Positions 1 to 8,151 of a stretch of 64,000 nucleotides of DNA are shown piece after piece. The DNA lies in contig OZ260079.1 in assembly GCA_965284365.1 (NCBI GenBank), forward strand, positions 1,984,001 through 2,048,000. Reading direction: 5' to 3'. A program made the translations under genes and the position numbers. This DNA is from Phragmitibacter sp965284365. Its GTDB lineage: Bacteria; Verrucomicrobiota; Verrucomicrobiia; Verrucomicrobiales; Verrucomicrobiaceae. Every line of letters starts with the position of its first letter. Position 1 is the stretch's first letter. The notes beneath the pieces were generated by a model. It had not been told where the DNA came from and did not search any database. It was given only the letters and a program-made list of their open reading frames with translations.

Positions 1-1055
1 ATGTGAAAGTCGGTGATATCCGCGCCATTGTGGCGAATAGCGGTAATGCCAATGCCTGCACAGGCAGCCAAGGCATCAGCGATGCGAAGGCCACGGCCAA
101 GACTGTGGCGGAGCAGTTGCACATCCGCATGCGGCAGGTGCTTGTAGCGTCCACTGGCATCATCGGGGTGCCCATGCCGATGGAGCGCATTCTGCCCCAC
201 ATTGGTGATTTGGCGCAATCGGTAAACGAACACGGTTCAGATCTGGCCGCAGAGGCGATCATGACCAGTGACACGAAGCCAAAGAGCTACGCGGTTGAAG
301 TGCAGTGTGGCGACGGCACGTTCCGCATAGGCGGCATCGCCAAAGGTGCGGGCATGATCTGCCCAAACATGGCCACCATGCTATGCTTCATCACAACGGA
401 TGCGAAGGTGGATATGGGTGAACTGCATCGCGCTACGGATGCAGCTGTGGAGCAGAGTTTTAACCGCATCACCATAGATGGTGATACCAGCACGAATGAT
501 ACGGTGATCGTCATGAGCAATGGCGCGAGCGATGCGCCCGTGATCAAGGCCAAGTCCGCTTGCGCTCCGGTCTTCCGCGCCGCGCTTCGGCATGTGATGC
601 GGGAGCTTGCCAAAATGATGGTTCGCGATGGCGAGCGAGTCACCAAGTTCGTAGAGATTCGGGTGCAAGGCGCCCGTACGCACCAGGACGCGAAGAAGGT
701 TGCCGAAGCGGTGGCGAAATCCATGCTGGTGAAATGCTCCTGGCACGGAGGCGACCCGAATTGGGGCCGTGTCATTCACGCGGTGGGATACTCCGGCGCT
801 CGTATCCGTGAGGACTTGGTGGACATTTATTTCGGTGGCTTGGTGGCCGCGAAAAATGGTTTGGCCGCCAGCACGCCTGTGAAGGAATTGGAGAATGTGA
901 CGAAGCAGCCGTCCTTCACGGTGACGATCGACCTGAATCTGGGCAACGCAAACTACCATGTCTTCACGACGGACTTGAGTGAAGAGTACGTAGACTTCAA
1001 CAGCAGCGAATACTCAGCGGCGATTCACGCCAAACGGCAAACCGGGCTGGTATAA
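1..1055 (+). CDS. argJ: Glutamate N-acetyltransferase / amino-acid acetyltransferase ArgJ (5' partial)
   Basis: ArgJ moves the acetyl group from N-acetylornithine to glutamate, making the arginine pathway cyclic; some members also use acetyl-CoA. The reading frame is open to the left edge, so about 50 N-terminal residues of a roughly 400-residue protein are missing. Counting from the GTG at position 3, the family block VANSGNANACTG lies at residues 10-21 and the self-cleavage block KGAGMICPNMATML at 114-127. Its Thr125 would be the nucleophile that becomes the N-terminus of the beta chain. The C-terminal NPNWGRV-type block is present as DPNWGRV. argB follows 13 bases downstream on the same strand, so the two are probably cotranscribed. 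The assignment is firm; the true start lies outside the window. Confidence 0.96.
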   Translation, partial: VKVGDIRAIVANSGNANACTGSQGISDAKATAKTVAEQLHIRMRQVLVASTGIIGVPMPMERILPHIGDLAQSVNEHGSDLAAEAIMTSDTKPKSYAVEVQCGDGTFRIGGIAKGAGMICPNMATMLCFITTDAKVDMGELHRATDAAVEQSFNRITIDGDTSTNDTVIVMSNGASDAPVIKAKSACAPVFRAALRHVMRELAKMMVRDGERVTKFVEIRVQGARTHQDAKKVAEAVAKSMLVKCSWHGGDPNWGRVIHAVGYSGARIREDLVDIYFGGLVAAKNGLAASTPVKELENVTKQPSFTVTIDLNLGNANYHVFTTDLSEEYVDFNSSEYSAAIHAKRQTGLV

Positions 1056-1068
1056 GCAGTAGCGAATC

Positions 1069-1947
1069 ATGATGGATACCAACAGCCTCAGCAGCGCGCT
1101 GCAGGATCACATCCGGAAAGCGGATGTGCTCGTCGAAGCGCTTCCTTACATTCAAAACTTCCGCGGCCAGACTTTCCTGATCAAGGTGGGCGGCTCAGCC
1201 ATGGAAGATGAGGCTCTGGTGGACAGCCTGCTGAGAGACATTGTGTTTCTGGAGGCTGTAGGCATCAATCCCGTGCTGGTGCACGGTGGCGGCAAGGCGA
1301 TCAACAAGGCCATGCAGGAGGCAGGTCTGGAGGCCAGGTTCATCGCAGGTCTCCGCGTAACGGATGAGGCGACCATCAGCATTGTGGAGCAAACGCTGGC
1401 GAACGTGATCAATCCTGATCTTGTACGTCGGCTCAATGCGCTGGGTGGCAAGGCCATCGGACTGGCTGGCACCTCGGTATTCCGTGGCTCGCGCATGAAA
1501 GGCGATCTCGGTTACGTCGGTGAGATTTCGGAATGCGACACTACCATTATTGACCTCGCTGTAAGAGGCGAAGTGGTGCCGGTCGTATCACCCGTGGGAA
1601 AAGATATCGAGACCGGCCACACGCTCAATGTGAACGCGGACATCGCGGCCTGTGCCCTGGCAAAAAAGATCAAAGCTCATAAGCTCATTTTCCTGAGTGA
1701 TGTCAGAGGCGTGATGCGCGATCCCAAGGACTCAACGACGCTGTTCTCACGGCTGGATCCGGATGAAATCGAGAAGCTCAAGTTACAGGGCGTCATCGCC
1801 GGCGGCATGTTGCCCAAGGTGGCCAGCGCCCTGGATTCCCTGCGGGGCGGTGTCGGCAAAGTGCACATGATCGACGGCCGTATCCCTCACTCCGTGGTGC
1901 TGGAAATCTTCACCGATCAGGGCATCGGTACGGAGATTGTTCTTTAA
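1069..1947 (+). CDS. argB: Acetylglutamate kinase
   Basis: Phosphorylates N-acetylglutamate with ATP, the second step of arginine synthesis, in the cytoplasm. The 292-residue length is normal. Family blocks are clear: KVGGSAM near residue 40 (phosphate binding), VHGGGKAIN near 68-76 (acetylglutamate site), NVNADIAACALAKK and LSDVRGV in the C-terminal ATP domain, and a GGM block near 245. The start has two consecutive ATG codons (1069 and 1072), either of which could be used. It follows argJ by 13 bases. The next gene is convergent, with only 24 bases between stops and no obvious hairpin terminator. Confidence 0.97.
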   Translation: MMDTNSLSSALQDHIRKADVLVEALPYIQNFRGQTFLIKVGGSAMEDEALVDSLLRDIVFLEAVGINPVLVHGGGKAINKAMQEAGLEARFIAGLRVTDEATISIVEQTLANVINPDLVRRLNALGGKAIGLAGTSVFRGSRMKGDLGYVGEISECDTTIIDLAVRGEVVPVVSPVGKDIETGHTLNVNADIAACALAKKIKAHKLIFLSDVRGVMRDPKDSTTLFSRLDPDEIEKLKLQGVIAGGMLPKVASALDSLRGGVGKVHMIDGRIPHSVVLEIFTDQGIGTEIVL

Positions 1948-1971
1948 CTGATTCTCTTCGATTCAGTATTC

Positions 1972-3870
1972 TCATTTCGAAGCAATAGCCCACGCCATTC
2001 GAAGCCATTCACCGCGAGTCGTGGCTTTATTTCCGGGTGCTGCTTGAGCCACTTTTGAGCGTAACGCTTCTGACAACAACGCCGTCCAACGCTTGCGCAG
2101 CAAGTCATCCAACGGCTTGTCCAAAGCTGCCTCATGTTGAGGCATGGCGTAGCTGTATTGACCGAACCACGATTTAAAAGACGGATGCTTACCATCCACT
2201 GGCTTGTAGAGGCCATGCAGTCCGCCTAACATGCCGATCCACTGAACGGCAGCGAAGTCGGGATGGCCCGGCGACACGTCGCTCACATAAATCGTGGCAG
2301 ACTGATGTTGGTGAAGAAGCTTTTGCAAAGCGGCTATACTCACGTCATGAACGGACGGACGGTCGGCCTGCAACGCCAAGTGTGCTGCAAATCCGGCGGC
2401 GTAACCCATGCCGGCCCAGGTGGGTTCCAGACGGAGCGCGCCAAATCCCACGTGACTGGAAGAAGCCGCCACTGGCACCAGAAGGTTGCTCACTTCATTC
2501 GGAACCAGAGTGCCATATGCAATTTGAAAGGGCGGATTCTTCTTGTAGAACTCGCCGACATGTTTGCCGCGATAGCGACCGCCGGTACGACCGGTGCCAT
2601 GACAGTTATGCGAATAGTCGCCAATGCCGATGCTCTCCTTCTGCAGTGGGACACGCACATCATCGTCGGTAAGTCGGGTGTCATTTTCTGTGAAGATGTG
2701 CCGTCCGATCATGCGGCGTGCCTCGCGAACATACAGCTGCTCAGGGAGGTACTGATTCTCCGGCCATTCGTCTTTACAAAAACCCCAGGTGTTTGCCTCG
2801 GTCTTGATGGCCTCTGGCACGGCACTGTCGTTCTGGAGGAAGTAGAGCATGCCCACCTGATACCGCACGTGCTGCTCAAAGATGGCCAGTCGTTCGGATT
2901 CTCCGCCAGCAGGGTATCCATCATTGATATCCGGCATGGAGAGACGCACGGTCCCACGGGACATGTCGTTGATGTCGGTCTTGCCATTCGGCAGGAGCGG
3001 CGGCTGAACTTTATAAATGGCCTTCGTTGTCTCCGCAGCCAGGCCAGGCGGAATCTCCAAGCCGTTCGGGTGCTGAATGCCAAAGACATTGGTAAGAGTG
3101 CCGTCCTCAAAGAGCTCCAGCAGTGGCAGAAATTCCTCACGCTTGTAGCCTGCAGGTTTGGGAGCTGGCACTTTGTTGGAAGCCTCCTTGGTCATGCACC
3201 AGCGGAAGTTATAGCCTTGCACCTGGCCATCTCCTCCTGCGGGCACATCCTTCGCTTGGGACTCGTCGTACGACTTTGCATCCTCCCGCCCGATGGTGAA
3301 TTTCGCTCCAGCCGCCGCCATGAGGTCGCCCTCGTAACTCGCATCCACATACATCTTACCCCGGAAGGTCTTTTCGTTAGGGGTCTTGCCTTCACGAAGC
3401 GTGACAGAGAGGATCGAGGACGGCAAGGAGCGGGTCGTCGCAGCCAACCTCAAAGTGTGACCAGTGAGAACTGTGATGCCCTTTCGCTCAGCGAGCATCT
3501 TTTCAAAGATGAGGCGGTTCACCTTAGGTTCGGCGAAATTGCCTTCGAAGCACGCTTTCACTTGGGGAGAATCAGGGCCGTGGGCATCGGCATAGTGTTT
3601 TTTTACCCGCTGCGTGAAGTCCCACCAGAAGCCGGTTAGGCTTTCAAGCGACTTAAAATCCGCGTGCGTGAGCCCATTCGTTACGAGACCGCCCAAAAAT
3701 GAATAAGGCTCTGCCAGCAGTACGGTGCGCCCCTCATCCGCAGACGCACAGGCGGCAGCAATCCCGGCCGGAGTTCCACCATAGACGATGACATCGAAAG
3801 CCTGCGGTTCGCTCTCCTGAGCATGTACAAGCGTGGTGAAAAGAGTGAACAGTAGCAGCAGGTGTTTCAT
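1972..3870 (-). CDS. Secreted FAD-dependent oxidoreductase (FAD_oxidored type)
   Basis: A 632-residue protein beginning with a signal peptide (MKHLLLLFTLFTTLVHA, then QE). A dinucleotide-binding motif follows directly: VIVYGGTPAGIAAA, then the FLGGLVTNGL block typical of the PF12831 family of exported FAD oxidoreductases common in Verrucomicrobia and Planctomycetes. The block YVDASYEGDLMAAAG near residue 200 and the GFGALRLEPTWAGMGYAAG block near 495 also fit. The frame stays open for 131 codons upstream of the chosen ATG, but this start is preferred because it gives a clean signal peptide; the extension would run through the divergent LAB_N gene. The substrate is unknown. It is monocistronic, convergent with argB and divergent from the next gene. 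Confidence 0.82.
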   Translation of the reverse strand: MKHLLLLFTLFTTLVHAQESEPQAFDVIVYGGTPAGIAAACASADEGRTVLLAEPYSFLGGLVTNGLTHADFKSLESLTGFWWDFTQRVKKHYADAHGPDSPQVKACFEGNFAEPKVNRLIFEKMLAERKGITVLTGHTLRLAATTRSLPSSILSVTLREGKTPNEKTFRGKMYVDASYEGDLMAAAGAKFTIGREDAKSYDESQAKDVPAGGDGQVQGYNFRWCMTKEASNKVPAPKPAGYKREEFLPLLELFEDGTLTNVFGIQHPNGLEIPPGLAAETTKAIYKVQPPLLPNGKTDINDMSRGTVRLSMPDINDGYPAGGESERLAIFEQHVRYQVGMLYFLQNDSAVPEAIKTEANTWGFCKDEWPENQYLPEQLYVREARRMIGRHIFTENDTRLTDDDVRVPLQKESIGIGDYSHNCHGTGRTGGRYRGKHVGEFYKKNPPFQIAYGTLVPNEVSNLLVPVAASSSHVGFGALRLEPTWAGMGYAAGFAAHLALQADRPSVHDVSIAALQKLLHQHQSATIYVSDVSPGHPDFAAVQWIGMLGGLHGLYKPVDGKHPSFKSWFGQYSYAMPQHEAALDKPLDDLLRKRWTALLSEALRSKVAQAAPGNKATTRGEWLRMAWAIASK

Positions 3871-3958
3871 GCGGGAAAACACTACGGAAGTCTGACCGAT
3901 ATTCTTCGCAAGGCCTTCATGATCACTGGAGAGAGGGACTTGCAACTTGCACAGGTCT

Positions 3959-4387
3959 ATGGAAGGCAAAGACTCCCCCAACCTCCAGATTTCTGCCGCA
4001 CCCACGACCATGCCTGCCGCGCCCGCTGCTAATACCTTCCTACAACCGTACTTGGAGCCCATCTTTGGAGCCTGGCTATACGACGAGAGTACCGTCATCT
4101 CTCTGGGCCCGTGGCAAATACCGGTGTGGACCATCGTTGGTTTTATCGGGGGAGGCATGTTCAGCGCCCGCTTCCTAATCCAATGGCTTAGTACGGAGAA
4201 GAACAAGCGGCTCACCGTGCCGCCTTCTTTCTGGTATTGCTCCTTTTGGGGAAGCCTCATCACCGTGGTCTATTTCATCCACCTGGATAAAGCGCCGCCC
4301 ATTCTGATGAATATCTTCCTGCCCGTGTTGTACCTCCGGAACCTGATCTTCCTTAAACGCGCGGAGAACAAGACTCTCAAGGGCTAG
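3959..4387 (+). CDS. Stand-alone lipid A biosynthesis N-terminal domain (LAB_N) membrane protein
   Basis: About 142 residues with three likely membrane helices. The LAB_N signature is readable: WTIVGFIGGGMFSARFLIQW, then PPSFWYCSFWGS, then YLRNLIFLKRAEN at the C-terminus. In proteobacteria this domain is often fused to, or encoded next to, dolichol-phosphate mannose synthase-like glycosyltransferases or ArnT-type enzymes. Here it stands alone with no lipid A or glycosyltransferase neighbour. The start is uncertain: a TTG at 3947 follows a GAGAGGGA tract, ATG 3959 is taken here, and ATG 4010 would drop a non-conserved leader. The molecular role is not known. Confidence 0.72.
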   Translation: MEGKDSPNLQISAAPTTMPAAPAANTFLQPYLEPIFGAWLYDESTVISLGPWQIPVWTIVGFIGGGMFSARFLIQWLSTEKNKRLTVPPSFWYCSFWGSLITVVYFIHLDKAPPILMNIFLPVLYLRNLIFLKRAENKTLKG

Positions 4388-4399
4388 ACTGTCATTTGC

Positions 4400-5623
4400 T
4401 CAAGGCTTTTTGGCTGAAGAGGAAGGCTTTGGGCCGGTGGGCTTGGCCGGCGGAGTCGAACCCTTGGCATCAGCTTTCTCGGGCGGCAGGGTATCAAACA
4501 CGGCCTGCACTTCCTTGGTCTCAGGGTGATCCTGTCCGAACCCCTCGGCATAAAGTTGCAGCGCCATGGTCAAATTTTTCCGGGCCTCGCCAAATTTCTT
4601 CAGCTCAGTCTGGCTGCGACCCAAGCGAAAAAGGGCTTCCGCAAACTGTGGCTGCTCTTCACTGTAGCGCAGACGGCAGATCCGCATGGCCTCTGTGGCA
4701 TGTTTCAGGGCATCGTCTGCCTTTTGTTTCTTCTGAGCCAGATCGCATAAAGAAAGATGCAGGGGAATCAGGGCCACAGAGTCGGGCGTGATTTTCCGGA
4801 GTAGATTTTGTAAGGAATCATTCAGGAGTAATTCGGCGGCCTGCAGATCGTTTTCGCGAATGAGCGCATTGGCAAGGTGCTGCTGCATTCTAGCGCGGTT
4901 TTCATCATGGGGCGGCAGTGCGGCTGCCGAAATCTGCACAGCTTTCACAAAGAAAGGCCGGGCTCGCACAGGATACCCGTGCTCGAGAAACAGGTTTCCG
5001 ATCGTGTCGTAAACCTTCGCCTGACGCACCGGCTCGCCAGAGTCTTCCTTCTCGGTGAGAGCCACCGCTCGCTGCGCCGAAGATCCCGCCTCTTCATCGC
5101 GCTTCAGGATGAGAAGCGTGTCCGTCTCCAGCGCCAGTAGATGCACTGCTTCATCGTTGGGCCGCTTTGCTTTGGCGTGATCCTCGATAGAGGTGCGCAA
5201 TACCATCAGGGCATCCTCATAGCGAGAGGCACCCTGGCAGGCTCTCGCGAGTTTCTCTGCGCAATTCATGGCGATGTCGCCCTCCTGCTCCAGCCAGCGG
5301 TCCCGCTTCTCAGAGTCAAAGCGCGCGCGTTTCCAGGCATAATCGAGTTGGGAGATGGCTTCTTTCCAGCGGCCCACGCCACGATAGGCTTCCCCCAGTT
5401 CCGCACGTCGAATCAGGAGTTCGATATCGTCTTCTAAGAAAACTTTCGCTGCGGAGGAGAGGGCCTTCTCGTACAAGGCGACGGCCAAGTCGTTGTCCCC
5501 GCGAAAAGCCGCCTCACGGGCTGCTTTCCGGTAGGACTCGGCTTGCGCTGGCAGACGAGTGACCGTCGCGAGGGCAAAACAGCCCAATAACAGGAGGAAG
5601 CGGCGGAGAGGAAGAGCCTTCAC
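4400..5623 (-). CDS. Secreted tetratricopeptide-repeat protein
   Basis: A 407-residue protein with a GTG start and an N-terminal signal peptide (hydrophobic run RFLLLLGCFALATV, likely cleavage after AQA). From residue 30 to 375 it consists of helical pairs of TPR type, with alternating small and aromatic residues (for example DLAVALYEKAL, RYEDALMVLRTS, YPVRARPFFVKAVQ). The repeats near the C-terminus resemble those of kinesin-light-chain/NPHP3-like TPR proteins (RLGRSQTELKKFGEARKNLTMALQLYAEGFGQDHPET). The tail after 380 is rich in Pro, Lys and Ser. It is probably periplasmic or envelope-bound and mediates protein contacts. No partner can be named. Its 3' end converges with the LAB_N gene, with 12 bases between. 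Confidence 0.75.
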   Translation of the reverse strand: MKALPLRRFLLLLGCFALATVTRLPAQAESYRKAAREAAFRGDNDLAVALYEKALSSAAKVFLEDDIELLIRRAELGEAYRGVGRWKEAISQLDYAWKRARFDSEKRDRWLEQEGDIAMNCAEKLARACQGASRYEDALMVLRTSIEDHAKAKRPNDEAVHLLALETDTLLILKRDEEAGSSAQRAVALTEKEDSGEPVRQAKVYDTIGNLFLEHGYPVRARPFFVKAVQISAAALPPHDENRARMQQHLANALIRENDLQAAELLLNDSLQNLLRKITPDSVALIPLHLSLCDLAQKKQKADDALKHATEAMRICRLRYSEEQPQFAEALFRLGRSQTELKKFGEARKNLTMALQLYAEGFGQDHPETKEVQAVFDTLPPEKADAKGSTPPAKPTGPKPSSSAKKP

Positions 5624-5771
5624 GTGGAAACGATAGCCATGCCTTGGCCGGGACGGCCACGCAAGGTGATCTTTCCCTACCTTGCTTGTGAAGCAGCGGA
5701 TAGAAGCGCCCTGCGACAGACCGGTGGGTCAGTTGCAGGGCGTCTGAACAAATCATTAAACTAGGCCTGCG

Positions 5772-6128
5772 CTACAGACCAAGGCTGGCCAGCAAGGATC
5801 CAGTGATGCCACCGGTCACCGCCAGGTGATGATCTGCCTGATAATTGCTGATGGCCCTGCTGGTCATGGGACCAATCACGCCATCCTGGGGGCCGGCATC
5901 ATAGCCGCGGGCATTAAGGCGGGACTGCACGGCGAAGACCGAGACGCCACGCGGAGCCGGAGCGAGAACAGGCGCTGGGCGAACCGGGAAGAGCGGCACG
6001 AATAGGCGAGGGCCCCAAAGACCACGCCGCGGACGTGCTTCTGCACTCTCAATTCCCAGGACGAGGACGGCGGCGAGGATTGCCCAGCGGCAACCCCGGC
6101 GGAGAAAGCTCAAAGAGGTGATTTTCAT
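5772..6128 (-). CDS. Small secreted peptidoglycan-binding-domain protein
   Basis: 118 residues. Residues 1-32 form a signal peptide ending in ESAEA. A short Pro/Arg-rich linker follows. Residues 60-117 are one PG_binding_1 domain, with the pattern VQSRLNARGYDAGPQDGVIG followed by TSRAISNYQADHHLAVTG. Such domains bind the cell wall; there is no attached catalytic domain. It sits alone, with a 175-bp gap to the divergent CxxCH-protein gene and 148 bp to the TPR gene. Function beyond wall binding cannot be read. Confidence 0.78.
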   Translation of the reverse strand: MKITSLSFLRRGCRWAILAAVLVLGIESAEARPRRGLWGPRLFVPLFPVRPAPVLAPAPRGVSVFAVQSRLNARGYDAGPQDGVIGPMTSRAISNYQADHHLAVTGGITGSLLASLGL

Positions 6129-6303
6129 GGAAGTGTGTTTTTAACGATGTTTCCTAAAGAGGAGGGTGTTGAACGGCTTATACTTGGAGGAAGCACCCGT
6201 GTTTGTGCAACCTGCAGAATCTGTGACAAACATTTTCTGTGGTACTAAGGACGTGCCGCATCCGTAACCAATACTTCTCAGGAAATCACTCACTCCAGCT
6301 TTC

Positions 6304-7551
6304 ATGCGCCTCCGTCTGATTCTCCTCTTTCTCTTCGCGACGGGCGCGTCCTCGCTTGTGGCGGCTGACTATGCGGATCTGAAGGCTGAACCCCATCTCT
6401 ACTGGGAGCGCAAACCCCAGGATCCTTTCTCAAAGCTCGTGGAGCAACTGGAGGCGGGCAGCAAACGTCTCGAGACCGGGGATGATATGACGGTCCTGAC
6501 CAGCCTGCTGAAGGCGCTGGAGGTGCCAGTGAGTTCGCAGATGCTCGTTTATTCGGCCACAAGTCTGCAGGCTGGACGCATCACACCCAGCAATCCCAGA
6601 GCGCTTTATTTCAATGAGAACACGTATGTCGGCTACGTCCCGGGTGGCCGCATCGAAATCCTCTCCCTTGATCCTGATCTCGGCGCGATTTTTTACATCT
6701 TTGATGTTCCGCGATCGACGGGCGTGCCCGTGGCGGAGCGATCGAATCGTTGCATGAACTGCCACTCCGGCGACCGCATGCAGTTCGTACCCGGGTTGGC
6801 TGTCGAATCAGTCATCTCAAGCAATACCGGCGCAACTTTGGATGGATTTCGTCGAGGGCAATTCGGTCATGGTGTTCCCTTGTCCGAGCGCTTTGGCGGC
6901 TGGTACCTGACAGGAGCCGATGGATTTAAGAAGCATTACGGCAACATCGTGGGAACGCTCTCGCCACGTGGGCTCCAAAAGGATTATCACGCCCCGGGCG
7001 AACTCTTTGACTGGAAGCGTTATCCTTTGGCCACCAGCGATATCTTGCCGCAGTTGCTTCACGAGCATCAGGCAGGGTTCGTTAACCGCGTAATCTTGGG
7101 CACTTACCGCACCCGCTATCTGGAGCATCAATCCAAGGGACAGCTGACTGCAGAGCAGCAAAAACAGATCAACCAGGATGCCGCCATGATCGTGCGCTAC
7201 GCATTGTTTGCAGATGAGACACCATTGCCGTCAGGAGGCATCAAGGGCGATGAAGCTTTCAAAAACGACTTCCGGCAGACACGCGTGGCACTCAGCAATG
7301 GAGCCTCACTTAAGGACTTCGATTTAAAGACACGGATGTTTCGTTACCGCTGTAGCTACATGATCTATACCCCGTTGTGGGATGGAATGCCTGCACCTCT
7401 GAAAAAGCAGGTATATGCCTATCTGGGAGCGGCACTGAGCGAGGCACGGCCCGTGGCGGAATTTGGTTACCTGCCTCTGCAGGAGAAGCGGGCTATTCGC
7501 GCGATCTTGCGCGAGACAAAGCCGGACCTCGGCGCCAGTTGGGGAAGTTGA
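6304..7551 (+). CDS. Secreted protein with a single haem-c motif (CxxCH)
   Basis: 415 residues with a signal peptide (MRLRLILLFLFATGASSLVAA). A single CMNCH motif lies at residues 150-154 in the context RCMNCHSGDRM, which is typical of covalent haem c attachment in exported proteins. The rest does not resemble a small cytochrome c fold that I recognise; haem c proteins of planctomycetes and verrucomicrobia often embed the motif in long unrelated sequence. Possible axial Met or His ligands are present but cannot be assigned. The gene starts at an ATG with no other plausible start and ends 22 bases from the convergent mntR. An electron-transfer role is inference. Confidence 0.7.
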   Translation: MRLRLILLFLFATGASSLVAADYADLKAEPHLYWERKPQDPFSKLVEQLEAGSKRLETGDDMTVLTSLLKALEVPVSSQMLVYSATSLQAGRITPSNPRALYFNENTYVGYVPGGRIEILSLDPDLGAIFYIFDVPRSTGVPVAERSNRCMNCHSGDRMQFVPGLAVESVISSNTGATLDGFRRGQFGHGVPLSERFGGWYLTGADGFKKHYGNIVGTLSPRGLQKDYHAPGELFDWKRYPLATSDILPQLLHEHQAGFVNRVILGTYRTRYLEHQSKGQLTAEQQKQINQDAAMIVRYALFADETPLPSGGIKGDEAFKNDFRQTRVALSNGASLKDFDLKTRMFRYRCSYMIYTPLWDGMPAPLKKQVYAYLGAALSEARPVAEFGYLPLQEKRAIRAILRETKPDLGASWGS

Positions 7552-7573
7552 TTTAAGCCGACGGTGCCTACTC

Positions 7574-8011
7574 TTACTCCATGCGCCGTTTCAATTTGCG
7601 CAGGAGTTCCGGATTCCCTTCCAGCTCTTCCAGAAGCAGCGTCAGAACTTTAAGCGTGCCTTTGCTGATATGGTGCTCCATGCCTTCCACATCATGATGG
7701 ACGGTCTCCGCATCCAAGCCGAATCCGGTTAGCAGCCGGGAAAGGATTTCGTGGCGTTTGGCAATGGCCTGGCCTACCCGGCGGCCTTCCGGCGTAAGAG
7801 TAACACCCCGGTAGCGCTCGTAGTTCACATAACCCTCGGCATTGAGCTTCTGGATCATGTTGGTGACGCTCGCTTGGGAGATGCCGAGGTTCTGCGCGAT
7901 CTCCACCACCCGGGCATAGCCCTTGGATTCGATGAGGTTGTGGATCTGCTCAAGATAGTCCTCCAGCGCGCGAGAAGGCGCGGGGGGGCGTACTTTACGA
8001 GCGGTAGGCAT
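7574..8011 (-). CDS. mntR: Manganese-dependent transcriptional regulator MntR (DtxR family)
   Basis: 145 residues: a winged helix at about 14-75 and a dimerisation/metal domain after it. The metal ligands known from Bacillus subtilis MntR (Asp8, Glu11, His77, Glu99, Glu102, His103) are all found here at a constant offset of ten: Asp18, Glu21, His87, Glu109, Glu112, His113. There is no SH3-like third domain, as in MntR and unlike DtxR/IdeR. It lies divergent to a transporter operon whose binding protein has a manganese-type ligand set, so repression of that operon when metal is sufficient is the likely role. The ATG is followed by an Arg/Lys-rich leader of 13 residues. Confidence 0.93.
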   Translation of the reverse strand: MPTARKVRPPAPSRALEDYLEQIHNLIESKGYARVVEIAQNLGISQASVTNMIQKLNAEGYVNYERYRGVTLTPEGRRVGQAIAKRHEILSRLLTGFGLDAETVHHDVEGMEHHISKGTLKVLTLLLEELEGNPELLRKLKRRME

Positions 8012-8053
8012 GCCCCATGCATAACATCAAATCTTCCCGCGGTGAAACTCAAA

Positions 8054-8090
8054 ATTAGAGGCTGAATTAAAAAACTTTGGCAAGGCTAAG
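8054..8090. promoter_or_regulatory. Candidate MntR boxes A and B
   Basis: Two imperfect copies of a TTAG-N-CTAA type element lie between mntR and the transporter operon: ATTAGAGGCTGAAT at 8054-8067 and TTGGCAAGGCTAAG at 8077-8090. Both resemble the better copy at 8124-8139. DtxR-family regulators bind AT-flanked elements with TTAGGC/GCCTAA halves. Position and repetition support an operator role for both divergent genes. The degeneracy makes this tentative. Confidence 0.45.
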
Positions 8091-8123
8091 ATTGTCATTG
8101 ACGACATAACCCAAGCGAATGAA

Positions 8124-8139
8124 TTTAGCCTCGCCTAAG
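8124..8139. promoter_or_regulatory. Candidate MntR box C (TTTAGCCTCGCCTAAG)
   Basis: Inverted repeat with arms TTTAG and CTAAG around a CCTCGC core, 12 bases upstream of the preferred ATG at 8152. It resembles the TTAGGC/GCCTAA half-sites used by DtxR/MntR regulators. It overlaps the first codons of an alternative start at ATG 8119, which is one reason to prefer 8152. Binding here would block transcription or early elongation of the metal-uptake operon. Confidence 0.55.
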
Positions 8140-8151
8140 AAAGATAGTTTT

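Noticed and set aside
2263..3639. Long open frame of 458 codons on the plus strand
   Set aside because: Lies entirely opposite the FAD oxidoreductase gene, has no family motifs and an arginine/histidine-rich composition typical of an antisense shadow.
3871..4263. 131-codon upstream extension of the FAD oxidoreductase
   Set aside because: It would precede a clean signal peptide and run antisense through the LAB_N gene.
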